A stretch of 64,000 bases of DNA. Source: Oscillospiraceae bacterium. GTDB taxonomy: Bacteria; Bacillota; Clostridia; Oscillospirales; Ruminococcaceae. The notes under the pieces are model-generated. The model was not told the DNA's origin and made no database searches. It saw only the letters and a list, made by a program, of their open reading frames with translations. The stretch spans positions 97,972 through 161,971 of the forward strand of contig JAEDJD010000002.1 in the NCBI GenBank assembly GCA_016296505.1, written 5' to 3'. The translations under genes and the position numbers were made by a program. Position 1 is the stretch's first letter. The number at the start of each line of letters is the position of its first letter. This document shows positions 1 to 8,126 of this stretch, in pieces.

Positions 1-1042
1 GGATCTCCATATAGATCGGAGTCATATGCAGCGCTGCCGGCTGAAACGCTTCCTCCGTCCCCTGCGACACCGCATATAAATCGGCATATAATCCCGCTGT
101 CGGCGCAACGTCCGCAATTCGATTCAGAACCGATACCAACGCTTCTTTTCGTTTATCCGCGTCCTCAATATGATTGCCGATCAACTCTGCGTCGGAACGG
201 AAAAAATGCGGGAATATCGTTCCGGTACAGATGATTTGCGTAAATCCGCCTTTCTGAATCTCGGCTGCAATGCCGGCAAGATAATCTGCGGAAGCTGCGT
301 CAAACGGATTCAGCCATGGCTTACCGCCCTCCTCCGGCTTATTATCCAGCCAGCGCGTCGTGCCTTCCTTGAACACATACGAGCCTTCCATAAAGAAATT
401 CGGAAAAGTATGATCTTCCAGCGTAAAGATCTGACCGATGCAGCTCACATCATAGCGCTTTGCCGCATTGACTATTTCACGCAGCGTCAGCATTTCATCA
501 TTGGACGCTCCGCACGCCGCCGCCTTATCCACGCTCGACGCATATTGCAGCATTCCAGAGCTGAGCTTCAATGGCAGAATCATGGAACGATATCCATTCT
601 CCCGACATTTCTTCGCTGCCGCTTCTACGCTGTCCAGATTCTTCAGCGCATCCTCTGCCGCAAAATATGCAACATCAATATCCGACGGAAATCTGCTCGG
701 AAACGCTTCTGTTGTCGTTGTTGCGGACGTTTCAGTTGTCGTATCTGTAGACGTTGTCGTTTGCGGCGTAGTTGTCGCTTGCGTCTGCACGGCAGTTATG
801 ATCTCACCGGCAGAATTTTCCGTAAAATACGGATCCGCAGTCGCAGTCGGATTCAGCTTCTCCTGTTGCAGCCGCGTCACGATCGGCCCTACGACATTAT
901 ATCCTACAAATCCAATCACGACTACCAGAATCAGCGTAAGCACTGTTCCAATTGCTGAACGCAGCGGATGATAGTCGCTGAACACTCTGCGATTCCGCGC
1001 ACGGTAGGTATAGATTTTCCGTCCTTTCATTTTACGCTTCAC
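1..1042 (-). CDS. Putative DUF4015-like glycoside hydrolase, membrane-anchored (partial, 3' end outside window)
   Basis: The frame is open from a GTG at 1042 to the window edge (about 347 codons seen). GTG is chosen because AAGGAG lies 10 bases upstream; an ATG four codons later is possible. Residues about 25-50 form one membrane segment, followed by a Thr-rich linker (residues about 75-110) and then a TIM-barrel-like domain. The stretch KPWLNPFDAASADYLAGIA and the following GGFTQIICTG...FPHF resemble the DUF4015/GH-like family, where WLNP and a GF(D)xIxxD...FP strand are typical. The domain is probably displayed outside the membrane and acts on a glycan, but no substrate can be inferred. The gene sits 32 bases downstream of the Rnf-like module on the same strand, so it may be cotranscribed with it. 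Confidence 0.6.
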   Translation of the reverse strand, partial: MKRKMKGRKIYTYRARNRRVFSDYHPLRSAIGTVLTLILVVVIGFVGYNVVGPIVTRLQQEKLNPTATADPYFTENSAGEIITAVQTQATTTPQTTTSTDTTTETSATTTTEAFPSRFPSDIDVAYFAAEDALKNLDSVEAAAKKCRENGYRSMILPLKLSSGMLQYASSVDKAAACGASNDEMLTLREIVNAAKRYDVSCIGQIFTLEDHTFPNFFMEGSYVFKEGTTRWLDNKPEEGGKPWLNPFDAASADYLAGIAAEIQKGGFTQIICTGTIFPHFFRSDAELIGNHIEDADKRKEALVSVLNRIADVAPTAGLYADLYAVSQGTEEAFQPAALHMTPIYMEI

Positions 1043-1074
1043 GGAAGATACGCTCCTTTCAGTATTGGGTTACG

Positions 1075-1632
1075 TTATGGGAACAGACAGGCTGCCGCCA
1101 TGGAAAGCATCGCACTGTAGAGCAGCATTCCCTTCCAGCCGCGCACTGCCGGCGGCATATGATTGCTGAAAAGCAGCGGCGCAGCCATTTTCAACATCAG
1201 ACAGACTGCAAAATATCCAAGTCCGGAACGAAAGCCATATCGAAATGCAACCAGAATATCATGCGTGTATTCTGTGCTGAACAGCACCGTCCCCAGCACC
1301 GCTGACGAAAATGCCGCATTGTAAATCCATGGGATCAGGTACCGCTTGATACGCTGCGATTTATGTGCCGCATAGGCTGCAAGCAGACAGACGATTCCGC
1401 AAATCAGCGCATTGCCAAGCGGAAACACCAGCTTTTGATATTGCGTCGGAATGATCAATCGGATGCACGCCGTTAAACCGGAACTGACCGTGCATAGCAG
1501 CATCGTCAGCAAGCCAAGACGAAATAATCCCCGTCCGTTTTTAACGCCCCTCGCAGCCGATGAAAGACCAAGCGCATTTTGAAATACAATGTTCTGAAAT
1601 AGAATCAAAATAAAATCAGCAGCGATTTGCAT
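1075..1632 (-). CDS. RnfA-like membrane protein lacking the Fe-S cysteines
   Basis: 185 residues and six predicted membrane segments, the usual size for RnfA/NqrE. The N-terminal stretch FQNIVFQNALGLSSAARGV aligns with the RnfA segment that normally reads FLGICPFLGV, and IYNAAFSSAVLG aligns with the TTNCAVLGV segment. In real RnfA these two half-motifs carry the cysteines that bind a membrane [2Fe-2S] centre; here they are Ser and Ala. The start at 1632 is preferred over 1653 because AGGGGAG lies 8 bases upstream. It overlaps the end of the RnfE-like gene by 17 bases, so the two are translationally coupled. It belongs to the Rnf superfamily by fold; electron transfer through this subunit is unlikely. 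Confidence 0.75.
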   Translation of the reverse strand: MQIAADFILILFQNIVFQNALGLSSAARGVKNGRGLFRLGLLTMLLCTVSSGLTACIRLIIPTQYQKLVFPLGNALICGIVCLLAAYAAHKSQRIKRYLIPWIYNAAFSSAVLGTVLFSTEYTHDILVAFRYGFRSGLGYFAVCLMLKMAAPLLFSNHMPPAVRGWKGMLLYSAMLSMAAACLFP

Positions 1633-2182
1633 ATTGCTTCTCCCCTCTGCCAAATGCCTGTATCACAGTCAGCATCAGAATCAGGAAAATCAGTCCGCCA
1701 GCCGGATGCTGAAGCATCGGAAGCGGCGGCGCAAAGTGCAGCGGTCTGCCGGCAAATGCCGCACACCCAAGCACTTCGCGGACAATACCACTCAATATTA
1801 CCGCGCATATTACCGGAATCATATTCCGGAACATGGATTTCAATAAGCCCTTTCGGTGGAATATTTTGTCATGCGCGGCGGTCAGATACAGCGCCGTACT
1901 GAGAAGCGGAATATAGATTCCGCCGCCGATATCCGGAAATACCCATGCCGTCAGAATTGCAGCCGGCATATACACCAAACTGCCGATTACAGAATACAAT
2001 ACAATACGAAGCGAATACGACAGTCTGCGCGGAATCAACGCGGATAACAGCACGCTGCAAAACGTCATGCTGAAAAAGGCAAAACTCATTGTCAAAGCCT
2101 GTCCGACTGACGCGGAAAATACTGCAATCGGCGCTATGAACAATCCGCTGCGAAGAATCGAATCAGAGGATGCAGCCTTCAT
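1616..2182 (-). CDS. RnfE-like membrane protein lacking the Fe-S cysteines
   Basis: 188 residues, hydrophobic throughout. The ending SGIVREVLGC matches the GAIREILGNGT motif of RnfE, and GGGIYIPLLSTALYLTAAHDKIFHRKG aligns with the RnfE stretch FIPLIVVNCIILGRAEAFAS. The Cys of NC is Ala here, and the N-terminal GLCP motif reads GLFIAPIAV, so both ligands of the RnfA/RnfE [2Fe-2S] centre are gone. The start codon overlaps the stop of the RnfD-like gene (ATGA), typical of an Rnf operon. Gene order D-E-A with no G between them differs from the clostridial order C-D-G-E-A-B. The fold assignment is firm; the function is unknown. Confidence 0.75.
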   Translation of the reverse strand: MKAASSDSILRSGLFIAPIAVFSASVGQALTMSFAFFSMTFCSVLLSALIPRRLSYSLRIVLYSVIGSLVYMPAAILTAWVFPDIGGGIYIPLLSTALYLTAAHDKIFHRKGLLKSMFRNMIPVICAVILSGIVREVLGCAAFAGRPLHFAPPLPMLQHPAGGLIFLILMLTVIQAFGRGEKQYANRC

Positions 2183-3123
2183 ACTGCCGCCCTCCTCTCC
2201 TGCACTGCGTCTGGTACGTCATCATAAAACAGCATCATTCTGCTCAGCCATATCCGCAGCGGCGACAATAATACCGCCAGCAGAATCGGCGCGTCATAAA
2301 TATATAGTATACGCGTTGCAAAGAACGACGCAAATCCAACTGCAAAGCCATATGCAATTCCCGCAAGCGTCGGCGGCGCATAGTCCGAATCGGCATGAAG
2401 AAATATGATCGCGAACAGCGCCTGATTCGTCAAACAGCTTCCGATTACATCCGCTGCGCAATGCTGTAAGCTCGAAAGCGCCAGATTCCCAACGATCAAT
2501 GCCGCAATCGCCGGTACGATCACCCATCCGGACGCTGCACGGCGCGCGCTCAATACAATCAATACTGCAAGCAGCAGGACGATCGAGCCTGTGCCGATCG
2601 GCTGCTTCGGCAGACCGGTCAGCCATTCCAGAACCGATACGGAAAATTTGCCGCTTCTGTTCCATAATATGGAAACGCCTTCTTCCAATATCGTACCGTC
2701 TGTCCGAAACAGCGGCAGCGTTTCCTTGCTGACCGGAAACGATGTGACCTCCGAACGACTGTTCAATAGACAAAAACAATATCCAAGCGCCGCCGGCGGA
2801 ATTACCGGATTTTCCTTGCCGCCAAACATCGCCCTGCCAATGATAATTGTAAAAATACAGGACATGATAAGCAGAGAAACCGGAACTGTCGCCGGAAGCA
2901 TCAGCAAAAGAATCAGACCAATTACGCCGGCGTCCAGATTGGCGACGGAAATCGGCTTTTTTTGAATTCGCAGACAACAATACTCTGACAAAACCGAAAC
3001 CGACGCGGCAATTCCTGCAAACAGCCAGATCCGCATCCCATAATCATAGGACGCTGCCGCCAGAATTGCTAGAATCGCTGCGTAACGGTCAAACAGAATT
3101 CTATTGGAATTGGGTTTGTGCAT
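2179..3123 (-). CDS. RnfD-like membrane protein without a flavinylation motif
   Basis: 314 residues from the ATG at 3123, which follows AGGCAGGTG at 6 bases; the longer open frame upstream overlaps the divergent mecA-like gene and is not used. FGGKENPVIPPAALGYCFCLL matches the RnfD/NqrB motif FGGxGxNxFNPAAxG. In the family this is followed by D-x-x-SGATP, where Thr carries covalent FMN; here the corresponding stretch (SKETLPLFRTDGTILEEG) contains no such motif. It is the first gene of a three-gene operon and is a second RnfD homologue, the other being at 9421-10371. It is probably a paralogue that has lost flavin binding. Confidence 0.75.
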   Translation of the reverse strand: MHKPNSNRILFDRYAAILAILAAASYDYGMRIWLFAGIAASVSVLSEYCCLRIQKKPISVANLDAGVIGLILLLMLPATVPVSLLIMSCIFTIIIGRAMFGGKENPVIPPAALGYCFCLLNSRSEVTSFPVSKETLPLFRTDGTILEEGVSILWNRSGKFSVSVLEWLTGLPKQPIGTGSIVLLLAVLIVLSARRAASGWVIVPAIAALIVGNLALSSLQHCAADVIGSCLTNQALFAIIFLHADSDYAPPTLAGIAYGFAVGFASFFATRILYIYDAPILLAVLLSPLRIWLSRMMLFYDDVPDAVQERRAAV

Positions 3124-3197
3124 ATCATGCACCTGCCTTTGCTGGACAATCAATTCAAACACACGGCGGCGAAGCCGTAAGAAAGGATACTTTTCGT

Positions 3198-3764
3198 ATG
3201 ACAGTACAACGGCTTTCCGAACACTCGGTAAAGGTTCAGATCTCCGCCGATGAACTGCGCATTTTTCTACCGGATGAACCGCAAACACCGGATTCACCGC
3301 AAATGCTGCGGATGCTTTCGTTTATGCTGGCAAAAGCCGAAGCTGTCAGCGGAATCGCTTTTTCTGCGCTGCCTGTCACTGTAGAACTGCTGAAAAATCA
3401 GGATGGCGGTCTTGCAGTGTATTTTTCAATTCAGACCAATCCGCAGGAACGGCATTCTGCAAAGCCGCATACCATTCGACTCGCTGCGCAGTTTGCCGAG
3501 CCGAATATGGTACGGCAATGCTGTATACTGCTGAAAAAAGAACAGGAAAGCATCCGGAGCAGCGTGCTGTACAAATATCAGGCAAACTGGGTTCTGACAA
3601 TGAAACTCAAACAGATCCGCGCGTCGGCAATTCACCATATTCTGCTGGAATACGGAAAGCCCTTTCGCTTATCTGCGCTGAATCGGGCGCGGCTCGCAGA
3701 ATACGGCGTCTGTATTTTCGGGCAGGACGCCGTATTACAAGCTGCCTCCTCGGAACAGCTTTAA
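3198..3764 (+). CDS. MecA-like adaptor protein
   Basis: 188 residues. The N-terminus MTVQRLSEHSVKVQISADEL matches the MecA pattern MxxxRLxxxxVKVxISxxDL, and the C-terminal half has the alternating strand/helix pattern of the ClpC-binding domain. MecA delivers substrates such as ComK to the ClpCP protease, so a proteolysis-adaptor role is likely; the substrate here is not known. The ATG at 3198 follows AAGAAAGGA; the longer frame starting at 3066 is not used. Its stop shares a TTAA palindrome with the stop of the convergent epimerase gene. Confidence 0.7.
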   Translation: MTVQRLSEHSVKVQISADELRIFLPDEPQTPDSPQMLRMLSFMLAKAEAVSGIAFSALPVTVELLKNQDGGLAVYFSIQTNPQERHSAKPHTIRLAAQFAEPNMVRQCCILLKKEQESIRSSVLYKYQANWVLTMKLKQIRASAIHHILLEYGKPFRLSALNRARLAEYGVCIFGQDAVLQAASSEQL

Positions 3765-4417
3765 CCGCACGGCTGCTTCAGCGACTGGACTGCCGCTGCC
3801 GGATCTTCTGCGCCAAGCACATACGACCCTGCTACCAGATAATCCGCGCCTGCCTGCCTGCAAAGCATACCAGTCTCCGCATTGATGCCGCCGTCCACCT
3901 CAATGTGAACCGGCAGATTCTCACGCCGGAGCATCTCGGAAAGCGTCTGAATCTTCGGGAGCGTCTGCGGCATAAACTTCTGTCCGCCGAGTCCCGGATA
4001 TACGGTCATGATCAAGAAAAAATCATCTTTCTGCATTTGGGATAAATACGGCGCGACTGCCGATATCGGCGTATCCGGCGATATCGCGATGCCGGCTGCA
4101 ATGCCGCATCCATGAATGCAGCGAAGCGTTTCTGCCGGATCAGAATCGCTCTCAATGTGAAAAGACAGTAAATCAGCGCCTGCCTCTGCAAAGCGTTCTA
4201 CAAAGCGAAGCGGATCAGATATCATCAAATGCACATCAATCGGCTGCTTGGTATAGAGGCGAAGCGCGGAGAGAACCGGCAGTCCAAATGAAATATTATC
4301 GACAAATCTGCCGTCCATGACATCGTAATGCAGCGCGTCCGCGCCGGACGCCGCAACCGTATCTGCGACCTGCGACAGATTCAGCAGATTACTGTTCAAA
4401 ATTGATGCGAGTACCAT
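3761..4417 (-). CDS. rpe: Ribulose-phosphate 3-epimerase
   Basis: 218 residues, the normal length. It interconverts ribulose 5-phosphate and xylulose 5-phosphate in the pentose phosphate pathway. Family motifs are in order: DALHYDVMDGRFV (metal-binding His and catalytic Asp), DVHLMISDP, MTVYPGLGGQKF (usually MTVNPGFGGQKF; the Asn is Tyr here) and HIEVDGGIN with the second catalytic Asp. The ATG at 4417 follows GGAGGG at 7 bases and replaces the longer frame from 4447. A sigma-A promoter lies at 4457-4485. The 3' end overlaps the MecA-like gene by four bases. Confidence 0.93.
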   Translation of the reverse strand: MVLASILNSNLLNLSQVADTVAASGADALHYDVMDGRFVDNISFGLPVLSALRLYTKQPIDVHLMISDPLRFVERFAEAGADLLSFHIESDSDPAETLRCIHGCGIAAGIAISPDTPISAVAPYLSQMQKDDFFLIMTVYPGLGGQKFMPQTLPKIQTLSEMLRRENLPVHIEVDGGINAETGMLCRQAGADYLVAGSYVLGAEDPAAAVQSLKQPCG

Positions 4418-4456
4418 ATCTATCCCTCCGAATCCGAAATTACACATATACTATAT

Positions 4457-4485
4457 ATTATATCGCAATTTTCGTTTTTCGTCAA
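4457..4485 (-). promoter_or_regulatory. Sigma-A promoter of rpe
   Basis: On the minus strand TTGACG and TATAAT are separated by 17 bases, 40 bases upstream of the rpe start. Confidence 0.75.
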
Positions 4486-4552
4486 GCATTCAATCGCATC
4501 CTGACCTGAAATCATACTTTTCGTAGAAACACCTAAAATATGGGAATACGTC

Positions 4553-4581
4553 TGGACAATCCTGTGAAAATAGTGTATAAT
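4553..4581 (+). promoter_or_regulatory. Sigma-A promoter of the membrane protein gene at 4644
   Basis: TGGACA and TATAAT separated by 17 bases, 62 bases before the start codon. Confidence 0.65.
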
Positions 4582-4643
4582 AAAAAAATAATCGAAATTT
4601 ACTTATAGTATTCTTCATAATTATCGAAATACACGGAGGATAT

Positions 4644-5177
4644 ATGCATCATTTTGGAAAACATCTGCTTCATAGCAATATCTGGCTGCTCGCGTCTGAA
4701 ATATTATGCCTGATTCTTGCGTTCTCATTCGCAATCCTTGGCAGCCATCCGGTCATTCGGATCATTGGCTTGATTTTCGGTATCACCGCGCATATGCTGC
4801 TGATCGGAAGCTGTGCTGCAAAAGCCGCTGCGGACGATGTCGCTTTGTTTCGCACTGCAAAAATCTGCGTCAAACCGTATAAGCCGCTTTCCATCGCATT
4901 GATTTTGACGCTCCCTGCCGCCTTTACCTACGCGCTGTTATGCGTAAACAGCGAGAGTATTCTGATGCTGAATCTCTTTCCGCTGCTGAATGCGCCGTTT
5001 ATCAGCGTCTATCAATTCCTCATCGGCGGAACAGAACCGTTTGCGGAGATATCTGCCGCCAACCGTATCCTGATGGCATTTCCGCCGCTTCTGACTGCTG
5101 CGGCATATCTTTACGGGTATTACAGCCGGTATCTTCCTGCACGCGCCGCGCTCGCTGCCAGATCAAACCGCACATAA
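4644..5177 (+). CDS. Hypothetical membrane protein
   Basis: 177 residues with about five hydrophobic segments (residues 12-32, 37-55, 88-108, 112-130, 145-165). The start follows CGGAGGA at 5 bases. No catalytic motif or known family is visible. It is followed 62 bases later by the polysaccharide deacetylase gene on the same strand, so the two are probably cotranscribed from the promoter at 4553; an envelope role would fit but is only inferred. Confidence 0.75.
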   Translation: MHHFGKHLLHSNIWLLASEILCLILAFSFAILGSHPVIRIIGLIFGITAHMLLIGSCAAKAAADDVALFRTAKICVKPYKPLSIALILTLPAAFTYALLCVNSESILMLNLFPLLNAPFISVYQFLIGGTEPFAEISAANRILMAFPPLLTAAAYLYGYYSRYLPARAALAARSNRT

Positions 5178-5239
5178 CAAAGCTTCTGCCGCACATCCTA
5201 TTTATGCAGGCAAACCCTGCATTCAGAAAGGATGATTGC

Positions 5240-5965
5240 ATGAAAATACGTTTGTTTTTGAGTGCCATACTATCCGCGGCGCTTCTGCTGCCGAATCTTC
5301 ATGCGGAAGCCATTGGATATGGTCAGGGCAAGGAGTGCGACGCGCAGAATTGTCCGATCGGCGCATCTGAATTTCAGACGTCGTTCGGACAATACGGCGC
5401 TTATGCTTTGTCCCCCGATGAAAACAGAATCATTCTGACATTCGATCAGGGCTATGAGAATGGCTATACGGCAGGCATCCTCGATACGCTTCGTGAAAAG
5501 AATGTATCCGCTGTATTTTTCTTGACCGGCGATTACGCAAAGCGAGAACCGGAGCTTGTCCGCCGCATGATTCAGGAAGGGCATACGATCGGCAATCACG
5601 GCATGACGCACGCTGCGCTGCCACAGCTCAATGACGACGCAATCGAAACAGAGGTTATGTCCTTGCATGAATATGTTCTGGAGCAATACGGCATTGAGAT
5701 GCAGTATTTCCGACCGCCCTGCGGTGAATATGACGCCCGCGCACTCGCAAAAATTCAGTCGCTCGGTTATCGGACGCTGTTCTGGAGCGCCGCGCACGTT
5801 GACTGGATCACAGACGCACAGCCCGATCCCGATTCGGCGCTGCAGCAGCTCTCTCAGGCTGCACACGGCGGCGCGATTTATCTGCTGCATTCCGTTTCTT
5901 CTACCAATGCGCAGATTCTCGGCGATCTGATTGATGCGCTGCGCACGGAAGGCTACAACGTATAA
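5240..5965 (+). CDS. Polysaccharide deacetylase, PdaA-like
   Basis: 241 residues with an N-terminal signal peptide (MKIRLFLSAILSAALLLPNLHAEA). The NodB-type domain runs from about residue 65: ILTFDQGYENGYT corresponds to the TFDxGYENGYT box of the PdaA subgroup, HTIGNHGMTH supplies the metal-binding histidines, FRPPCGEYD is motif 3 and YLLHSVSSTNAQIL carries the catalytic His. PdaA removes the acetyl group from N-acetylmuramic acid during spore cortex synthesis, so a peptidoglycan substrate is likely. The ATG at 5240 follows AAAGGA; the longer frame from 4940 overlaps the previous gene and is rejected. A hairpin terminator follows. Confidence 0.88.
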   Translation: MKIRLFLSAILSAALLLPNLHAEAIGYGQGKECDAQNCPIGASEFQTSFGQYGAYALSPDENRIILTFDQGYENGYTAGILDTLREKNVSAVFFLTGDYAKREPELVRRMIQEGHTIGNHGMTHAALPQLNDDAIETEVMSLHEYVLEQYGIEMQYFRPPCGEYDARALAKIQSLGYRTLFWSAAHVDWITDAQPDPDSALQQLSQAAHGGAIYLLHSVSSTNAQILGDLIDALRTEGYNV

Positions 5966-5973
5966 TTGCTGAA

Positions 5974-6014
5974 AAAAGCTGCTGTATCATGCTATGCACG
6001 GTACGGCAGCTTTT
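5974..6014. terminator. Rho-independent terminator between convergent genes
   Basis: AAAAGCTGC pairs with GCAGCTTTT (5974-5982 and 6006-6014) with A and T runs on both sides, so it can serve the deacetylase gene (+) and the membrane gene ending at 6024 (-). Confidence 0.7.
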
Positions 6015-6023
6015 GCGATTATT

Positions 6024-6488
6024 TTATATACCTGTGCGAATGAACATAAATGCACTGATCAACAATACGACAAAGATGATGGAACAGACATTCCCGATTG
6101 CTATGATTATCAGACTATGCTTATCATATGCGCTCCGGCGCTTTGGATTTCGCGAAATCAAAAGCAAATATTCCTTGTTTTCATGATATATGTTTTTTCT
6201 GCCGAAAGATTCTGCCGGAAATATGCAGGCGTATTCCTGATTATCCACATGATATATGGCATGATCGAATCGCTCCGAATCATCTACGCGCAGGAATTTT
6301 CCTTGCACGCGTTTCCGGAATAACAGGGATATATCCGTAATCAGAAAAAATAGAGCAAACAGAACCATCGCTACTGCAACCAGCCCAAGTATGACAGCTG
6401 CACATATTACAAAAACCGTTTCTGCGGATACGCCCATAAATATCAACAGCGCAATGACAATCACCACGGTTATCACGACTTCAAGCAT
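6024..6488 (-). CDS. Hypothetical membrane protein
   Basis: 154 residues: two adjacent hydrophobic segments (residues 2-20 and 26-52), a soluble beta-rich middle (about 60-115) and a final membrane segment (125-150). The order TM-TM-soluble-TM recalls DUF3592-like proteins, but I see no diagnostic motif. It starts 14 bases after the stop of the histidine phosphatase gene, so the two probably form an operon. Confidence 0.65.
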   Translation of the reverse strand: MLEVVITVVIVIALLIFMGVSAETVFVICAAVILGLVAVAMVLFALFFLITDISLLFRKRVQGKFLRVDDSERFDHAIYHVDNQEYACIFPAESFGRKNIYHENKEYLLLISRNPKRRSAYDKHSLIIIAIGNVCSIIFVVLLISAFMFIRTGI

Positions 6489-6502
6489 AGCGCCTCCTCC
6501 AT

Positions 6503-7138
6503 TCAGAAAGTTTCGCTTTCTTCCGGCAAAAACGGCGATAATCCAAGAATCTCAAACGCCTGCGCCTGCTGCCACATCTGCGGATTGATCTGGATTTCAA
6601 AGCCCTCGCCCGGTGCGGTCTGAATCTGTTTCGGATCCAGCTTCGGTATGCCAAAGCAAGCCATTGCATTCGCAATGACGCCGCCATGCGTTACGATCGC
6701 TACATGGTTGAAATCCTCCTGCATCATCTCCAGCAGAATCTTATGAAAGCCCTGAAACGTCCGGATACACAGTTCGGAAACGCTCTCCCCCTCCGGCGGC
6801 TTCGCGTCCATGCCGCCGCGAATCCATGTCAGGTATTCGGCATTTTCCATCAGTTCTTCCGCAGTTTTTCCCTCAAATCGTCCAAAATGCAGTTCACGAA
6901 ACTCCTCGGCGACTACAATCTCGCGATCCGGAAACAGTATCTCTGCGCTCTCTGTACACCGTTGCAGCGGACTCGTATATACGCGCTGTACCTTTGGATA
7001 TACATATTTATCCGTTTTATCGTACAACTCCGATCTGCCGCGGTCGTTCAGCGGAAAATCCGTTGTTCCGATATATTGACCGCGTTCGTTGGCATTCGTT
7101 CTGCCGTGTCGGAACAGGGAAATGTGATAATTCTTCAT
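6503..7138 (-). CDS. Histidine phosphatase family protein (phosphoglycerate mutase-like)
   Basis: 211 residues. SLFRHGRTNANERGQYIGTTDFPLND contains the RHG catalytic box with the phosphoaccepting His; TSPLQRCTESAE supplies the second Arg; ELHFGRFEGKTAEEL the acid/Glu region; and VTHGGVI the second catalytic His. The pattern fits the branch of alpha-ribazole phosphatase (CobC) and broad-specificity phosphatases. No cobalamin genes are adjacent, so the substrate is unknown. The start follows AAAGGATGAAATT. Confidence 0.85.
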   Translation of the reverse strand: MKNYHISLFRHGRTNANERGQYIGTTDFPLNDRGRSELYDKTDKYVYPKVQRVYTSPLQRCTESAEILFPDREIVVAEEFRELHFGRFEGKTAEELMENAEYLTWIRGGMDAKPPEGESVSELCIRTFQGFHKILLEMMQEDFNHVAIVTHGGVIANAMACFGIPKLDPKQIQTAPGEGFEIQINPQMWQQAQAFEILGLSPFLPEESETF

Positions 7139-7230
7139 AATTTCATCCTTTCATATAAATTCTGTCGATTATAGGCGGAATTCACAAAAAAATATACAAA
7201 ACTTTGTCAGTATTTTTTTGATATTGGGGC

Positions 7231-7259
7231 TTTACAAATTATACTATATGTTATATAAT
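7231..7259 (+). promoter_or_regulatory. Sigma-A promoter of the XRE regulator gene
   Basis: TTTACA and TATAAT separated by 17 bases; the start codon lies 76 bases downstream, leaving a long leader. Confidence 0.7.
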
Positions 7260-7334
7260 TGTAGAGTATGAAAGACTGTATTGCGGTCTTTCGGACTGTG
7301 TACAGTCTCTGGAACGAAGGGAGTATGAATTGCA

Positions 7335-8048
7335 ATGAATGACGATTTTCCGCGCATTATTACGCTGCAGCGAAAGGAACGTAAGATTAGCCAGAAAAAG
7401 GCTGCCACCGATCTCGGCATTTCACAGGCGCTGCTCTCACACTACGAAAAAGGTATTCGGGAATGCGGTCTGGATTTTCTCGTCCGGATTGCAGATTACT
7501 ACAATGTATCCTGCGATTATCTGCTCGGCAGAACGCCTGAGCCGGGCGGTAAAACCTTAACGCTTGAGGAAATCCCCGACGACGACGGCAATAACGAAAT
7601 GCCTTCCAATGAAGCAATCCGCTTCTATCGTAAGATCATTAACAATTCCATCAGCCTGCTATTTTCGTTTTCGCAGCGCGCCAACTCCGTTACCCTGATT
7701 CGCGAGGTCTCGTCCTATCTGATGCTTTCGGTCTATAAGCTTTTCCGCATCATCTATAATGCCTGTGCGCACAATGACCAGAAGCTGTTTCGCGTGCCAA
7801 AGGTTGTGGCGAATGACAGCGCCAATGCGATTATCTCTCTGAATGAATCGAATATTAAGGCGGCGTCCAGCGGCATTGTACTTGGCATGAACGACGCCGT
7901 TGTTGACGCGGAAACACTCTATGTCACAACGGCAACGCTTTCCAAGGATTTTTCAGAATATGCCTCGTCTCTCCTGAATCTGATTCAGATCAGCGAGGAC
8001 AGCATCGCTCGAACCAGAGATACGCTCCAGACCCAGCACAGACCATAA
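7335..8048 (+). CDS. XRE-family transcriptional regulator
   Basis: 237 residues. Residues about 7-65 are a helix-turn-helix domain (QRKERKISQKKAATDLGISQALLSHYEKG, then the typical YYNVSCDYLLGRT). The rest is a mostly helical domain of about 150 residues that I do not recognise. It is probably a DNA-binding repressor; the target is unknown. The ATG at 7335 follows AAGGGAG at 11 bases. It is 78 bases upstream of rnfC, so it could control or be cotranscribed with rnfC-rnfD. Confidence 0.85.
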   Translation: MNDDFPRIITLQRKERKISQKKAATDLGISQALLSHYEKGIRECGLDFLVRIADYYNVSCDYLLGRTPEPGGKTLTLEEIPDDDGNNEMPSNEAIRFYRKIINNSISLLFSFSQRANSVTLIREVSSYLMLSVYKLFRIIYNACAHNDQKLFRVPKVVANDSANAIISLNESNIKAASSGIVLGMNDAVVDAETLYVTTATLSKDFSEYASSLLNLIQISEDSIARTRDTLQTQHRP

Positions 8049-8126
8049 CTTCCTTTATTATACCATATTTTCAGAAAAAAGAAAAGTCCCTGCCGGAAAA
8101 AACATACAAAAGAAAGGTCAGTACAT

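Noticed and set aside
170..971. Two long plus-strand open frames
   Set aside because: They are antisense to the DUF4015-like gene, lack ribosome sites and have unnatural composition.
1605..2408. Several short frames on both strands in the Rnf-like region
   Set aside because: All are out-of-frame shadows of the RnfA/E/D-like genes.
3066..3197. N-terminal extension of the MecA-like frame
   Set aside because: It overlaps the divergent RnfD-like gene and the ribosome site supports the ATG at 3198.
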